Positions 53,989-62,928 of a stretch of 64,000 bases of DNA are shown one piece after another. Both the position numbers and the translations under genes were made by a program. The notes under the pieces were generated by a model. It made no database searches and was not told where the DNA came from. It worked only from the letters and a program-made list of their open reading frames with translations. Origin of the DNA: Streptantibioticus ferralitis (GTDB lineage: Bacteria > Actinomycetota > Actinomycetes > Streptomycetales > Streptomycetaceae); contig NZ_JARHTQ010000017.1 in the NCBI RefSeq assembly GCF_029223525.1, positions 1 through 64,000 of the forward strand. Reading direction: 5' to 3'. Every line of letters begins with the position of its first letter. The stretch's first letter is position 1.

Positions 53989-54141
53989 CGGCGCCTCCTT
54001 CAGCCCGTAAGCCCGTTGCTGGCCCAAAGCCCTTCGCCGCCTTCTCCGCGGCCTTCCGGGTAACCCGTCCGGGCGAATGCCCCCTATTTCACCACTCGAC
54101 ACCACCGGCGCACACCGACGGCACCCTCGGCACAGTTCAGC

Positions 54142-54158
54142 TAAGGTAAGGCTTCCCT
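54142..54158. promoter_or_regulatory. Iron box (DmdR/DtxR type)
   Basis: TAAGGTAAGGCTTCCCT agrees with the actinomycete iron-box TTAGGTTAGGCTNNCCT at 13 of 15 specified positions by my count. It lies about 95 bp ahead of the FhuF-type gene, as expected for iron-dependent repression. Confidence 0.6.
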
Positions 54159-54252
54159 GTGTGGATCTCCGTCAGTGGGTCCCGGCAGCCGCCCCCTGTC
54201 GCCGCATCCGTGGACCGAAACCCCGCCGGCCCTCGATCAGGACGGTTCGCCC

Positions 54253-55080
54253 ATGCCCGTGGCCACGCTTCGCCGCCCCTCGCCGCTCAGCGCGTCCTAT
54301 GCGCGCCTGGCGGAGGTCTTCGAGCGGCTGCGGGTGACCGAGGAGGCACCCCGCGCCGCCGCGGGCTGGATCGGGTCGCACCAGCTGGCGGCGGGCGGCG
54401 GCGCGCTTGTGGAGTTCCTGGCCCGGGAGGAGACGCGGATCCTGCGGGAGCACGGCGAGCGGGCCCGGCCCGATGTCGTGGCGAGCCTGGGCCTCCACCA
54501 CTACGCCTGGCCCGCGTGCCTGCTGTTCACCGTGCCGTGGTTCCTGCACCGCCGGGTGCCCCGGCTGGGGGTACGCGATGTGTCGTTCCACCGGACGGCC
54601 GGGCGGATGACCGTGCGACCCGCCCATGTCGTATGCCTGCCCGACGATCCGGCGGCCGAGTGGCCCGGCGCGGTGGCCGTACCGGACGCGGCGGCGCTAC
54701 GGGAGGCGCTGCGCGGCGCGATCGCCGAGCACATCGGGCCGGTGCTCGGCGCGTTCCGGCCGCACACCCGGCGCGGGCCGCACGCGCTGTGGGGCATGGT
54801 CTGCGACGAGATCGCCGAAGGGCTCTGGCATGTCGCACGGCTGCTCGGCGAGGAGGAACGCGCGGTCGCCGAACTCGGCGCACTGCTGCCCGGCGGCACG
54901 CCCCCGTACCCCGGCGGCGCGGACTTTCGCGCCCTGGGGCGGGAGCACACCCGCGAGCGGCTGTCCTGCTGCCTGTTCTACACACTCCGCCCCGACGACC
55001 CCTGCGCCGCCTGCCCCCGTACCTGCGACGCGGACCGGCTCACCCGCGCCGGAGCGGAAGCGGAAGAGCAAGCGAAATGA
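54253..55080 (+). CDS. FhuF-type ferric-siderophore reductase
   Basis: A 275-residue iron-sulfur protein. The C-terminal cluster motif is LSCCLFYTLRPDDPCAACP: a CC pair, then Cys ten and thirteen residues on, the hallmark of FhuF reductases that release iron from siderophores. The body (SLGLHHYAWPACLLFTVPWF, then HALWGMVCDEIAEGLWH) matches Streptomyces members. ATG 54253 is chosen; a GTG at 54175 is possible but has weaker support. No siderophore genes are adjacent, so it probably serves a siderophore encoded elsewhere. Confidence 0.85.
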   Translation: MPVATLRRPSPLSASYARLAEVFERLRVTEEAPRAAAGWIGSHQLAAGGGALVEFLAREETRILREHGERARPDVVASLGLHHYAWPACLLFTVPWFLHRRVPRLGVRDVSFHRTAGRMTVRPAHVVCLPDDPAAEWPGAVAVPDAAALREALRGAIAEHIGPVLGAFRPHTRRGPHALWGMVCDEIAEGLWHVARLLGEEERAVAELGALLPGGTPPYPGGADFRALGREHTRERLSCCLFYTLRPDDPCAACPRTCDADRLTRAGAEAEEQAK

Positions 55081-55277
55081 TGGCACGTCACCTGATAGTG
55101 TGCCGCCGATTGCCTCAACTCCCCTAACTCCGTCCGGTAGTTCGAGACTTCGCACACCGCCTCCCGCAAACACCCGGCCATTGGCGTCCTCTTGTCCCGA
55201 AACCCCTTCGGGAACGCGGGTCATTCGCCAGGATGGCGCACAGCGCGAAGACAAGCGAAACAAGGGAACCACCACAG

Positions 55278-56369
55278 ATGAGACTTACGGATATATCGCT
55301 GGATTGGGCGCTGTCAGGCGCCGTAGGACTGGCGGTTCTGGCGGCTACCGGGACGGTGGTGGTGCGTGGCCGCCGGGCCAAGGCGGCGCGGGGTGAGCAG
55401 TTGGATTCCTGGGAGCGCGGGGAGGAGCGGCGACGGCAGAAGGAGGCGATGTACGGCAGCGCGTCGTACGTGCTGCTGTTCTGCTGCGCCGCGGTGGCGG
55501 CGGCGCTGTCGTTCCACGGCCTGGTCGGCTTCGGCCGGCAGAACCTGAGCCTGGACGGCGGCTGGGAGTACCTGGTGCCGTTCGGCCTCGACGGCGCGGC
55601 CATGTTCTGCTCGGTACTGGCCGTGCGCGAGGCCAGCCACGGTGACGCGGCGCTCGGCTCGCGCATGCTGGTGTGGACGTTCGCGGCGGCCTCCGCCTGG
55701 TTCAACTGGGTGCACGCGCCGCGCGGTCTGGGCCACGCCGGAGCGCCGGAGTTCTTCGCCGGGATGTCGCTGTCGGCCGCCGTACTGTTCGACCGGGCGC
55801 TCAAGCAGACCCGCCGGGCCGCGCTGCGCGAGCAGGGGCTGGTACCGCGCCCGCTGCCGCAGATCCGTATGGTGCGCTGGCTTCGCGCACCGCGTGAGAC
55901 CTACCGCGCCTGGTCGCTGATGCTGCTGGAGAACGTCCGCTCCCTCGACGAGGCTGTCGAGGAGGTTCGCGACGACCGGCGGGAGAAGGAGCGCAACCGC
56001 AGGCGCCGCCGCGACCACGACCGGCTGGAGCGTGCCCGTCTGAAGGCGATCACCCGGCAGCACCGCGGCTGGGGGCAGCACCGTGGCGGCCGCCAGGTGG
56101 AGCTCGCCCCGGCCGCCCCGAGCACCGCGGCGACCGGCACCGGATCCGGTGCCACGGGCGGCACGACCGCCGCCCAGGTCGAACTCGCGGAGCCCGTCAT
56201 AGCCGAGGCGGCCGAACTGCCGGTGCGCCCGCGCCCGGCACTGCAGTCCATCAACGGCGAATCCGCCCCGGCGGTCGTCGACCTCACCGCCGAGGACGAC
56301 ACCCAGGCGCTGCCGCGGCTGGACTCCCTGGAAGCCAAACTCAAGGACCTTGAACGGCAGTTCGGCTGA
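55278..56369 (+). CDS. DUF2637 membrane protein
   Basis: A 363-residue protein with a membrane helix at about residues 8-28, a basic stretch, then three helices between about 60 and 165 (YVLLFCCAAVAAALSFHGLV; YLVPFGLDGAAMFCSVLAV; MLVWTFAAASAWFNWVHAP). This is the DUF2637 core, shared with SpdB/TraB-linked spread proteins of Streptomyces plasmids. The second half is highly basic (EKERNRRRRRDHDRLERARL), then Ala/Thr-rich, ending in a short coiled coil (LDSLEAKLKDLERQF). No plasmid transfer genes surround it, so it may be a chromosomal cousin. Its function is unknown. Confidence 0.82.
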   Translation: MRLTDISLDWALSGAVGLAVLAATGTVVVRGRRAKAARGEQLDSWERGEERRRQKEAMYGSASYVLLFCCAAVAAALSFHGLVGFGRQNLSLDGGWEYLVPFGLDGAAMFCSVLAVREASHGDAALGSRMLVWTFAAASAWFNWVHAPRGLGHAGAPEFFAGMSLSAAVLFDRALKQTRRAALREQGLVPRPLPQIRMVRWLRAPRETYRAWSLMLLENVRSLDEAVEEVRDDRREKERNRRRRRDHDRLERARLKAITRQHRGWGQHRGGRQVELAPAAPSTAATGTGSGATGGTTAAQVELAEPVIAEAAELPVRPRPALQSINGESAPAVVDLTAEDDTQALPRLDSLEAKLKDLERQFG

Positions 56370-56485
56370 GCCCACCGGGCACACCGTTCAGCCCACCGGG
56401 CACGCCGCTGAGCCCTCCGGGCACGCCAACGCTTCAGTCCGCCGGGCGTGCCAGTGCTCTCAGCCCACCAGGCACGCCAGTGCTT
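56368..56485. repeat. Five degenerate 21-26 bp repeats
   Basis: Units begin at 56368, 56389, 56410, 56435 and 56461 with (C/G)AGCCCACCGGGCACGCC or a close variant. They start in the stop codon of the DUF2637 gene and fill its gap with the convergent ATPase gene. CCCACCGGG-type units can form small stems, so the array may act in termination. Confidence 0.6.
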
Positions 56486-56585
56486 CCGGGTGGGGCGCGG
56501 AACGCAGAAACCGTTCCTCTAGCCTCGGGCCAGAGCCCTTGACCGATCCCCGTGCCATGGCGGCGCGGGGATCGCTGTGTTCAGG

Positions 56586-57128
56586 TCAGCTCGAGGCCGC
56601 GGTCAGCTCGAACCACACCGTCTTGCCCAGCCGCTGCACCCGTACCCCCCAGGCGTCAGCGAGCTCCTTCACCAGCAGCAGCCCACGACCGGACGGCGCG
56701 TGGTCGGTCGCCTGGCGGGCCACCGGCCGGTGCGCGGTGAAGTCGCGCACCTCCACCCGCAGCCGGTGCTCGGGACCACCGGTGAGGGTCGCGGTGAACA
56801 CCGCGCCCTGATCGGTGTGCACCAGCGCGTTGGTCACCAGCTCACTCGTCAGCAGCTCGGCCGTGTCGACCAGGCCCGGTACCTCCCAGCGGCGTAAGTG
56901 CTCGCGCAGCAGGGCGCGTACCTCTCCGACGGCGGGCAGGTCCGCGCGCCGCAACTGGCGCCGCACCTCCCGCCTGCGTGTGGTGAGTTGAGCCCCCCGG
57001 GATCCGCGCGTCCCGTGGGACCCACGGGATATCCGAGACCCCCGTGATCCGTGGGACGCCAGTCCGGCGTCCCGTGCCACCCGTTCCCCCGACAGTCGGT
57101 CCACTGATTCCGCTCCGGCCCCCGTCAC
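56586..57128 (-). CDS. RsbW-like ATP-binding protein
   Basis: A 180-residue protein from GTG 57128 behind GGGGGA. After an N-terminal tail rich in Ser-Arg-Gly repeats (SHGSRGSRISRGSHGTRG) comes a HATPase_c_2 domain: the N-box LLTSELVTNALVHT, the G1 box in VEVRDFTAHRPV and the G2 box SGRGLLLVKELADAWGV. These are the anti-sigma-factor serine kinases of which streptomycetes have dozens. Its sigma factor or antagonist is not next door. It is divergent from the alpha-mannosidase gene. Confidence 0.88.
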   Translation of the reverse strand: MTGAGAESVDRLSGERVARDAGLASHGSRGSRISRGSHGTRGSRGAQLTTRRREVRRQLRRADLPAVGEVRALLREHLRRWEVPGLVDTAELLTSELVTNALVHTDQGAVFTATLTGGPEHRLRVEVRDFTAHRPVARQATDHAPSGRGLLLVKELADAWGVRVQRLGKTVWFELTAASS

Positions 57129-57301
57129 AAGTCCCCCTTCGAACGTGCGTCGCCGAATGCATTCCCACCCACCCGCGGTCCACTCCCCGAACGCGGATCT
57201 CATATCGGTACGGAGTGCGCCAACGGCCTCCTTGGGGAATGGTCATCCTGGGGCACGGCGTGGGATGACCGATGGCCATCAGCAGTGCGGGAGGAGCCGC
57301 G

Positions 57302-60300
57302 ATGCACGACGATCGCTTGCTGGTCGAGGGGCGCTTGGAGCGGGCGCTCGCCCAGTTCATCAGAGCCGCGGTGTATTCGGCGCGCACACCGATGACGGTG
57401 CGCGCCTGGCATGTCCAGGGCGAGCCGGTGCCCGTCGAGGAGGCGTTGAAGGCCTCCTACGAGCCGTTCGCCCCCGGGACGGCATGGGGCTCGCCGTGGG
57501 CCACCAGCTGGTTCCGGATCGAGGGCAGGGTGCCCCCGGAGTGGGCGGGACGCCGGGTGGAGGCGCTGCTCGATCCGGGGTTCACCGGTGTGCATCCGGG
57601 GTTCCAGGCGGAGGGCCTGGTCCACGACCACGAGGGCGTGCCGATCAAGGGCATCCATCCGCGCAACCGGCAGGTGCCGGTGGGCTCCCCGGTCGCGGGC
57701 GGCGAGTCGGTCCGGCTGCTGTTGGAGGCGGCGGCGAACCCGCAGGTGCTGCACGACTTCCGGCCGACCCGGCTGGGCGACATCACCACCGCCGGGGACG
57801 CCCCGCTGTACCGCTTCGGCTCGGCGGAACTGGCGGTGCTGGACGAGAACGTCTGGCATCTGGTCTTCGACATCGAGGTGCTGTCGGAGCTGATGCACGA
57901 GCTGGCCCTGCACGATCCGCGCCGCCACGAGATCCTGCGCGCCCTGGAGCGCGCGCTCGACGCCCTTGACCTGCACGATGTCGGCGGCACCGCGGTGGCC
58001 GCGCGCGGCGAGCTGGCCGGGGTACTGGCCCGCCCGGCGCACGCCAGCGCCCATCGCATCACCGCGACCGGCCATGCGCACATCGACTCCGCATGGCTGT
58101 GGCCACTGCGCGAGACGGTGCGCAAGGCGTCCCGCACCTTCGCCAATGTCACCGATCTCGCCCGGGAGTACCCGGAGTTGGTCTTCTCCTGTTCCCAGGC
58201 CCAGCAGTACGCCTGGGTCAAGGAACACCAGCCGTACATCTGGGAGCGCATCAAGAAGGCGGTGGCGAGCGGCAACTGGGCGCCGGTGGGCTCGATGTGG
58301 GTGGAGTCGGACGCCAACATGCTGGGCGGTGAGGCGCTGGCCCGGCAGATCACCCATGGAAAGCGGTTCTTCCTGGACGAGCTGGGGGTCGACACCCAGG
58401 AGATCTGGCTGCCGGACTCCTTCGGCTACACCGCGGCGTTTCCGCAACTCGCCAAGCTCGCCGGGGTCCGCTGGTTCCTGACCCAGAAGATGTCCTGGAA
58501 CCAGTCCAACAAGATGCCGCACCACACCTTCTGGTGGGAGGGAATCGACGGCACGCGGGTGTTCACCCACTTTCCGCCGGTCGACACCTACAACAGCGAG
58601 ATGCGCGCCTCGGAACTCGCACACGCGGTGCGGAATTTCGCCGAGAAGGGACTGGCGACCCGCTCGCTGGTTCCTTTCGGCTACGGAGACGGCGGCGGCG
58701 GACCGACCCGCGAAATGCTGGAGAAGGCGCGGCGGCTGCGTTCCCTCGAAGGTTCGCCGCGGGTCGAGGTCGACCGGCCGTCGGCGTTCTTCACGGAGGC
58801 CGAAGCGGAATACGGTGAGCGGGCACCGGTGTGGTCCGGTGAGATGTATCTGGAACTGCACCGCGGCACGTACACCACCCAGGCCAAGACGAAGCAGGGC
58901 AACCGGCGCAGTGAGCACCTGCTGCGCGAGGCGGAGTTGTGGGCCACCACCGCCGCGCTGCGCGCGCCGGACTACGCCTACCCCTATGACGATCTGGACC
59001 GGATCTGGAAGACGGTGCTGCTGCACCAGTTCCACGACATCCTGCCGGGCAGCTCCATCGCCTGGGTGCACCGGGAGGCCCGCGACACCTATCAGCGGGT
59101 ACGCGCCGAGCTGGAGCAGCTCATCGCCGATGCGGTCGCGGCGCTGGGCGGTCCCGGCGCGAGCGGCGACACGGTGGTGCTGCTCAACACCTCGCCGTAC
59201 CCGCGCGCCGAGCCGGTGGTGCTCCGCGACGGGCGCACCGTCTGGTCCCAGGCGCCCGCCCTCGGGGCGGGCCGGGTGACCGAAGCTCCGCGCGGTGTAC
59301 GGGTGGAGGCGCGCGCCGATCCCGGCGGCCATGTGCTGGAGAACGATCTGCTGCGGGTGGCCATCGACTCCGACGGCCTGCTGGACTCGGTGTACGACAA
59401 GGCGGCGGACCGCGAGGTGCTGGCCCCCGCAAGCCGGGGCAACCTGCTCCAGCTCCACCCTGACCACCCCAACAAGTGGGACGCCTGGGACATCGACCGG
59501 CACTACCGGCGGCAGCACACCGACCTGACCACCGCCGAGTCCGTACGGCTGACCGAGCCGGGGCCGCTGCGCGCGGTGGTGCGCGTGGTGCGGAAGTTCG
59601 GGCGCTCGCGGGTGGTCCAGGACATCGAGCTACGGGCGGGCAGCGGGCGCCTCGACATCACCACGGAGGTCGACTGGCACGAGTCGGAGAAGGTGCTCAA
59701 GGCCGCCTTCCCCCTCGACGTGCACGCCGAACAGGCCACTTCCGAGATCCAGTTCGGGCATGTGCACCGGCCGACGCACACCAACACCAGCTGGGACGCG
59801 GCCCGGTTCGAGACCTGCGCGCACCGCTGGACGCATGTCGCCGAGCCCGGCTACGGCGTCGCGGTGCTCAACGACTCGACGTACGGGCATGACACCAGGC
59901 GCGGCACCAGTGCGGCCGGGACCGCCACCACGGTACGGCTGACGCTGCTGCGCGCGCCGCACAGCCCGGATCCGGAGACCGACCAGGGCGCCCACCGGTT
60001 CAGCTATGCGCTGCTTCCCGGTGCGCGGATCGGCGATGCGGTCGCCGAGGGGCTGGCGCTCAACCTGCCGTTGCGACCCGCGGTCGTCAGCGCGCCCGAC
60101 GCACTGCTCGACCCGTTGGTCTCGGTGGACGATCCGGCGATCACCATCGAGTCGGTCAAGTCGGCCGACGACCGCTCCGGCGATGTGGTGGTACGGCTCT
60201 ACGAGTCGCGCGGCGGGCGGGCGCACGGGACGCTGGCCGCGGGTTTCCCGGTGGCCGGGGCACATGTCACCGATCTGCTGGAGCGGCCGCAGGAGACCGC

Positions 60301-60379
60301 GGCGGCCGAGGGGGGCCGGATCGCGGTGCGGCTGCGGCCGTTCCAGATTCTCACCCTGCGGCTGCGTCCTTCGGCGTAG
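57302..60379 (+). CDS. GH38 alpha-mannosidase
   Basis: A 1025-residue cytoplasmic glycoside hydrolase family 38 enzyme cutting alpha-mannosides. The zinc site is HAHID (H258, H260, D262 region, in GHAHIDSAWLWPLRETVRK). The nucleophile is Asp372 in WLPDSFGYTAAFPQL. WVESDANMLGGEALARQ and LLHQFHDILPGSSIAWVH follow, and then the beta-rich C-terminal domains. ATG 57302 follows GGGAGGAG. There is no signal peptide, so it acts on imported or internal mannosides. No mannose transporter is adjacent. Confidence 0.95.
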   Translation: MHDDRLLVEGRLERALAQFIRAAVYSARTPMTVRAWHVQGEPVPVEEALKASYEPFAPGTAWGSPWATSWFRIEGRVPPEWAGRRVEALLDPGFTGVHPGFQAEGLVHDHEGVPIKGIHPRNRQVPVGSPVAGGESVRLLLEAAANPQVLHDFRPTRLGDITTAGDAPLYRFGSAELAVLDENVWHLVFDIEVLSELMHELALHDPRRHEILRALERALDALDLHDVGGTAVAARGELAGVLARPAHASAHRITATGHAHIDSAWLWPLRETVRKASRTFANVTDLAREYPELVFSCSQAQQYAWVKEHQPYIWERIKKAVASGNWAPVGSMWVESDANMLGGEALARQITHGKRFFLDELGVDTQEIWLPDSFGYTAAFPQLAKLAGVRWFLTQKMSWNQSNKMPHHTFWWEGIDGTRVFTHFPPVDTYNSEMRASELAHAVRNFAEKGLATRSLVPFGYGDGGGGPTREMLEKARRLRSLEGSPRVEVDRPSAFFTEAEAEYGERAPVWSGEMYLELHRGTYTTQAKTKQGNRRSEHLLREAELWATTAALRAPDYAYPYDDLDRIWKTVLLHQFHDILPGSSIAWVHREARDTYQRVRAELEQLIADAVAALGGPGASGDTVVLLNTSPYPRAEPVVLRDGRTVWSQAPALGAGRVTEAPRGVRVEARADPGGHVLENDLLRVAIDSDGLLDSVYDKAADREVLAPASRGNLLQLHPDHPNKWDAWDIDRHYRRQHTDLTTAESVRLTEPGPLRAVVRVVRKFGRSRVVQDIELRAGSGRLDITTEVDWHESEKVLKAAFPLDVHAEQATSEIQFGHVHRPTHTNTSWDAARFETCAHRWTHVAEPGYGVAVLNDSTYGHDTRRGTSAAGTATTVRLTLLRAPHSPDPETDQGAHRFSYALLPGARIGDAVAEGLALNLPLRPAVVSAPDALLDPLVSVDDPAITIESVKSADDRSGDVVVRLYESRGGRAHGTLAAGFPVAGAHVTDLLERPQETAAAEGGRIAVRLRPFQILTLRLRPSA

Positions 60380-60400
60380 GACCGTTGCCAGGTGGGCGGT

Positions 60401-61747
60401 TCAGCCCTCCCACACGGCGACGGCGGTCCGGTCGTCCGCGTACCCCTTGACCCGGGTCGCGGCGTCGGCGAGGAACGTGGCGAGGCCGGGCGGATGCTCC
60501 GCCCGGCCCCAGCGCCGCGCGAGGTGTTCGGACAGTTCCGGCACCTCGCGCAGCGGGTCGGCGAGCCCGGCGCTGCACAGCAGCAAGGTATCTCCGCGCT
60601 GCGCCACCGAGGCCCGGAACCGGAACCGTCCGCCCGGTGGGCTCGCCTCGTCCTCGGGTTCGCCGTCGGGGTCGAGGTCCTGCCACTGGCCGTCGCGGAG
60701 CCGGAACAGGCCGCCCGATCCGACGCCGAAGAACACCCGGGTCCGGCACTCGGGGTCCACGGGAAGCAGCAGACAGCGCAGCGAGGCGACGAACTCGCCC
60801 GGTGGCGCGGCGGGTTCGTCCTCCGCGTGCGGGTTGCCGTAGGCCCGCGCGGTGAGTCGGCGCAGTCCCGCCTTCAGTGCGCCGCGCTGCCCGGATCGTA
60901 TGTCCTCGGCGAGCCGGGTCCTGCTACGGCCCACGGCGCTGCCGAGGGCGTGACAGGCGTCGCGGGCGGCGCGCGGCCCGTCCTCGGCGGCCCGGGCGCC
61001 GCCCGCGACGGCGATGAACAGCAGCGCGTCATCCCCCGAGCCGAACCGCGCGGTCAGCAGGGCGTCCGCGCGCGGTGCTCCCCGGTACCGCGCGGAGTCC
61101 CCGCGTCCGGAGACCGCACGCACCGTCAGCAGCCCGTAGCGGGCGCCGTCCAGCACGGTGTCCGGGACCAGTCCGTCCAGCCGTTCGGGGTCGGCGGGCG
61201 GCCAGGCGGTCGGCTCCGCGGCGTAGGTGGGCGGCCGGTCCCCCAGGTGGACGACCTGCGGTGGGGACGGTGCGGCGGGCGGCGCCGGGGGGTCGGGAGG
61301 CGGTGCGAAGGCTCCGGTGGGGGTCCACGGTGCTCCGGGGGCGGGGGCAGCGCCCTGCCGTGGTAGCGGAGTTCGGGCGTCGGGCGGCGGCGCCGGGGTC
61401 GCCGCGGGTTTCACCGCCGAGCGGACCGGCGGCAGGTGCGGGGGCGGTGCGGCCGCACCGGGGGGCGGACCGCCAAGCGGTCGCGGAGGGTCCGATGAGG
61501 GGGGATGCGCCACGGGCAGCCCGTCGGCCGCTGGTGGCGTGCTGGCCGCTGGTGGCGTGGCGGTCGCCGGTGGCCGCGGGTCCGGCGGCTTCGAAGGCGG
61601 GGCCGCGAAGGCCCGCCGGACGGTGTCGAAGTGCTCGTCGAGCGAACCGTCGGCCGGTGCGCCGGCCAGGTCGGGTGTTCCATCGTCGTCGTAGAGCTGC
61701 CGCCACCACGCATCATCGTGGTGGTGCTGCTCCCCCTGATGACTCAT
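60401..61747 (-). CDS. PP2C-like protein with Pro-rich N-terminus
   Basis: A 448-residue protein. Residues about 50-175 are Pro/Ala-rich and probably disordered. The last 260 residues have the PP2C phosphatase layout (GDSARYRGAPRADALLTARF; ALLFIAVAGGARAAEDG; LLLCSAGLADPLREVPEL; LADAATRVKGYADDRTAVAV). The metal-binding DG of active PP2C enzymes (usually VxDGxGG) is here AGGARA, so one catalytic Asp is missing; only the final DDRT-type Asp remains clear. It may be a regulatory pseudophosphatase. Streptomycetes carry several like it. Confidence 0.78.
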   Translation of the reverse strand: MSHQGEQHHHDDAWWRQLYDDDGTPDLAGAPADGSLDEHFDTVRRAFAAPPSKPPDPRPPATATPPAASTPPAADGLPVAHPPSSDPPRPLGGPPPGAAAPPPHLPPVRSAVKPAATPAPPPDARTPLPRQGAAPAPGAPWTPTGAFAPPPDPPAPPAAPSPPQVVHLGDRPPTYAAEPTAWPPADPERLDGLVPDTVLDGARYGLLTVRAVSGRGDSARYRGAPRADALLTARFGSGDDALLFIAVAGGARAAEDGPRAARDACHALGSAVGRSRTRLAEDIRSGQRGALKAGLRRLTARAYGNPHAEDEPAAPPGEFVASLRCLLLPVDPECRTRVFFGVGSGGLFRLRDGQWQDLDPDGEPEDEASPPGGRFRFRASVAQRGDTLLLCSAGLADPLREVPELSEHLARRWGRAEHPPGLATFLADAATRVKGYADDRTAVAVWEG

Positions 61748-61872
61748 GTCGTCATTGTCCGCCGCGACGCGCCTGCGGAAACGGTTCTTGGCAAAAGGCT
61801 ACGGTTCGCCATGGTCCGCGTCCTGTCGGAGGTCATGAGGCGCGGCGGTACGGCTTCCGGCAGTCTTGGCAC

Positions 61873-62369
61873 ATGGCGGCCGCCCAAGTGCGGTTTGTGG
61901 GACCGGTGATGCTCGCAGGACTGCTCGCGGTTCTGGTGCCGGGGTTACCGGGACCGCTGCTGTGCTGGGCCGCCGTGCCGTGGTGGGCGTCAACCGTCCA
62001 TACCGCGCCGGCCTGGTACGTGCTGTTCGGCTCCGCGGTCGTCCTGGTGGTCGGTCAGGTACTGAGGTGGTTCGCCCCCGGGCGCCGGATGCGGGACGCG
62101 GGATGCGGGACGCGGGCATCACCCGGCAGACCCTGCTGCTGAGCGGGCGCTACGGCATCGCCGGATTCCTCCTCCTGCCCGTGCGGGGCGCGCTGCTGGG
62201 CTTCGTCGGCGGAATCCACGGCCAGGAACGCCACCGCCTGGGCAGTCACGGCGCGGCCCGCGTCACCCCCCGTACGGCGATGCGCGCGGTCGGCCTGTCC
62301 GTACTGGCCGAACTCCTGGCCTGTCTGCTGGTGGCCGGGGCCTGACTGGGCGCGGTCGTCTTCCGCTGA
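61873..62369 (+). pseudogene. DUF456 membrane protein, frameshifted
   Basis: The first part (MLAGLLAVLVPGLPGPLLCW, then YVLFGSAVVLVVGQVLRWFA) is a typical DUF456 start. At 62089-62116 the 14 bases ATGCGGGACGCGGG occur twice in tandem, which shifts the frame. If one copy is removed, the reading continues as GRRMRDAGITRQTLLLSGRY, then LLPVRGALLGFVGGIHGQER and RTAMRAVGLSVLAELLACLL, the proper family ending. A TGA at 62343-62345, where relatives have Trp (GAWLG), is a second lesion seven codons before the expected stop at 62369. Either a recent inactivation or, for the first, a phase-variation-like slip. Confidence 0.82.
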
Positions 62370-62388
62370 CGGCACCGGTGTCGGGCCG

Positions 62389-62928
62389 CTACGGCGCCGT
62401 GGTGGCCGGGGCGGGAGTGGCCGGGGTGGCCGGGACCGCGCAGCGCAGCGGACCGCGGGTGGCGCGGCCGCCGGTGATCCGTACGTCGATCCGGGCCGCC
62501 GGTCCTTCGCCCTCCTTGGCCGCGGCGTTGGCCGCCGTGCAGGTCAACTGGCTGACCGCGTTGGGGGTGAGGGCGGAGACATCGGTGGACATCACGATCT
62601 GCACCTGTTCGGTGCCGGTGACGACCTTGGCCACACCGACCGGCGGCGCCAGCTCCGTGGTCAGACCGCGGGCCGCCTCCGCGCTGTTGGGGCCGCTGAG
62701 CAGCAGGTCGAGCGTCTCCCGGGGACCGACGGGACCGGAGGCGGGCCGGGTGACCGACTGCAGGCCGGTCGCAGAGACGAAGTACAGCCGGACCGTGGCC
62801 TGCGGATGGACACCGGTCGCCGGTACCCCGGCCTCGATGACGCCGGTCGGCTGGATACCGCAGCCCGCGAGCGCCGCGAGCCCGGCGAGCCCCGAGGTGG
62901 CGGCCGCCAGCCGCCGCGCCGTCCTCAC
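62389..62928 (-). CDS. GerMN-type lipoprotein
   Basis: A 179-residue lipoprotein. The signal ends in the lipobox LAALAGC. The exported part (TVRLYFVSATGLQSVTRPAS, then ETLDLLLSGPNSAEAARGLT, TELAPPVGVA and VSALTPNAVSQLTCTAANA) has the pattern of the GerMN (spore germination GerM) domain. The GTG at 62928 overlaps the kinase stop (GTGA), so it is translated together with the sensor kinase and may modulate it from outside the membrane. Streptomyces kinase-lipoprotein operons of this form exist. Confidence 0.82.
   Translation of the reverse strand: MRTARRLAAATSGLAGLAALAGCGIQPTGVIEAGVPATGVHPQATVRLYFVSATGLQSVTRPASGPVGPRETLDLLLSGPNSAEAARGLTTELAPPVGVAKVVTGTEQVQIVMSTDVSALTPNAVSQLTCTAANAAAKEGEGPAARIDVRITGGRATRGPLRCAVPATPATPAPATTAP

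Noticed and set aside
54175-54252. GTG start 26 codons earlier for the FhuF-type gene
   Set aside because: The extra residues are Pro/Ser-rich without similarity, and the ATG at 54253 begins the conserved region; kept only as a weak alternative.
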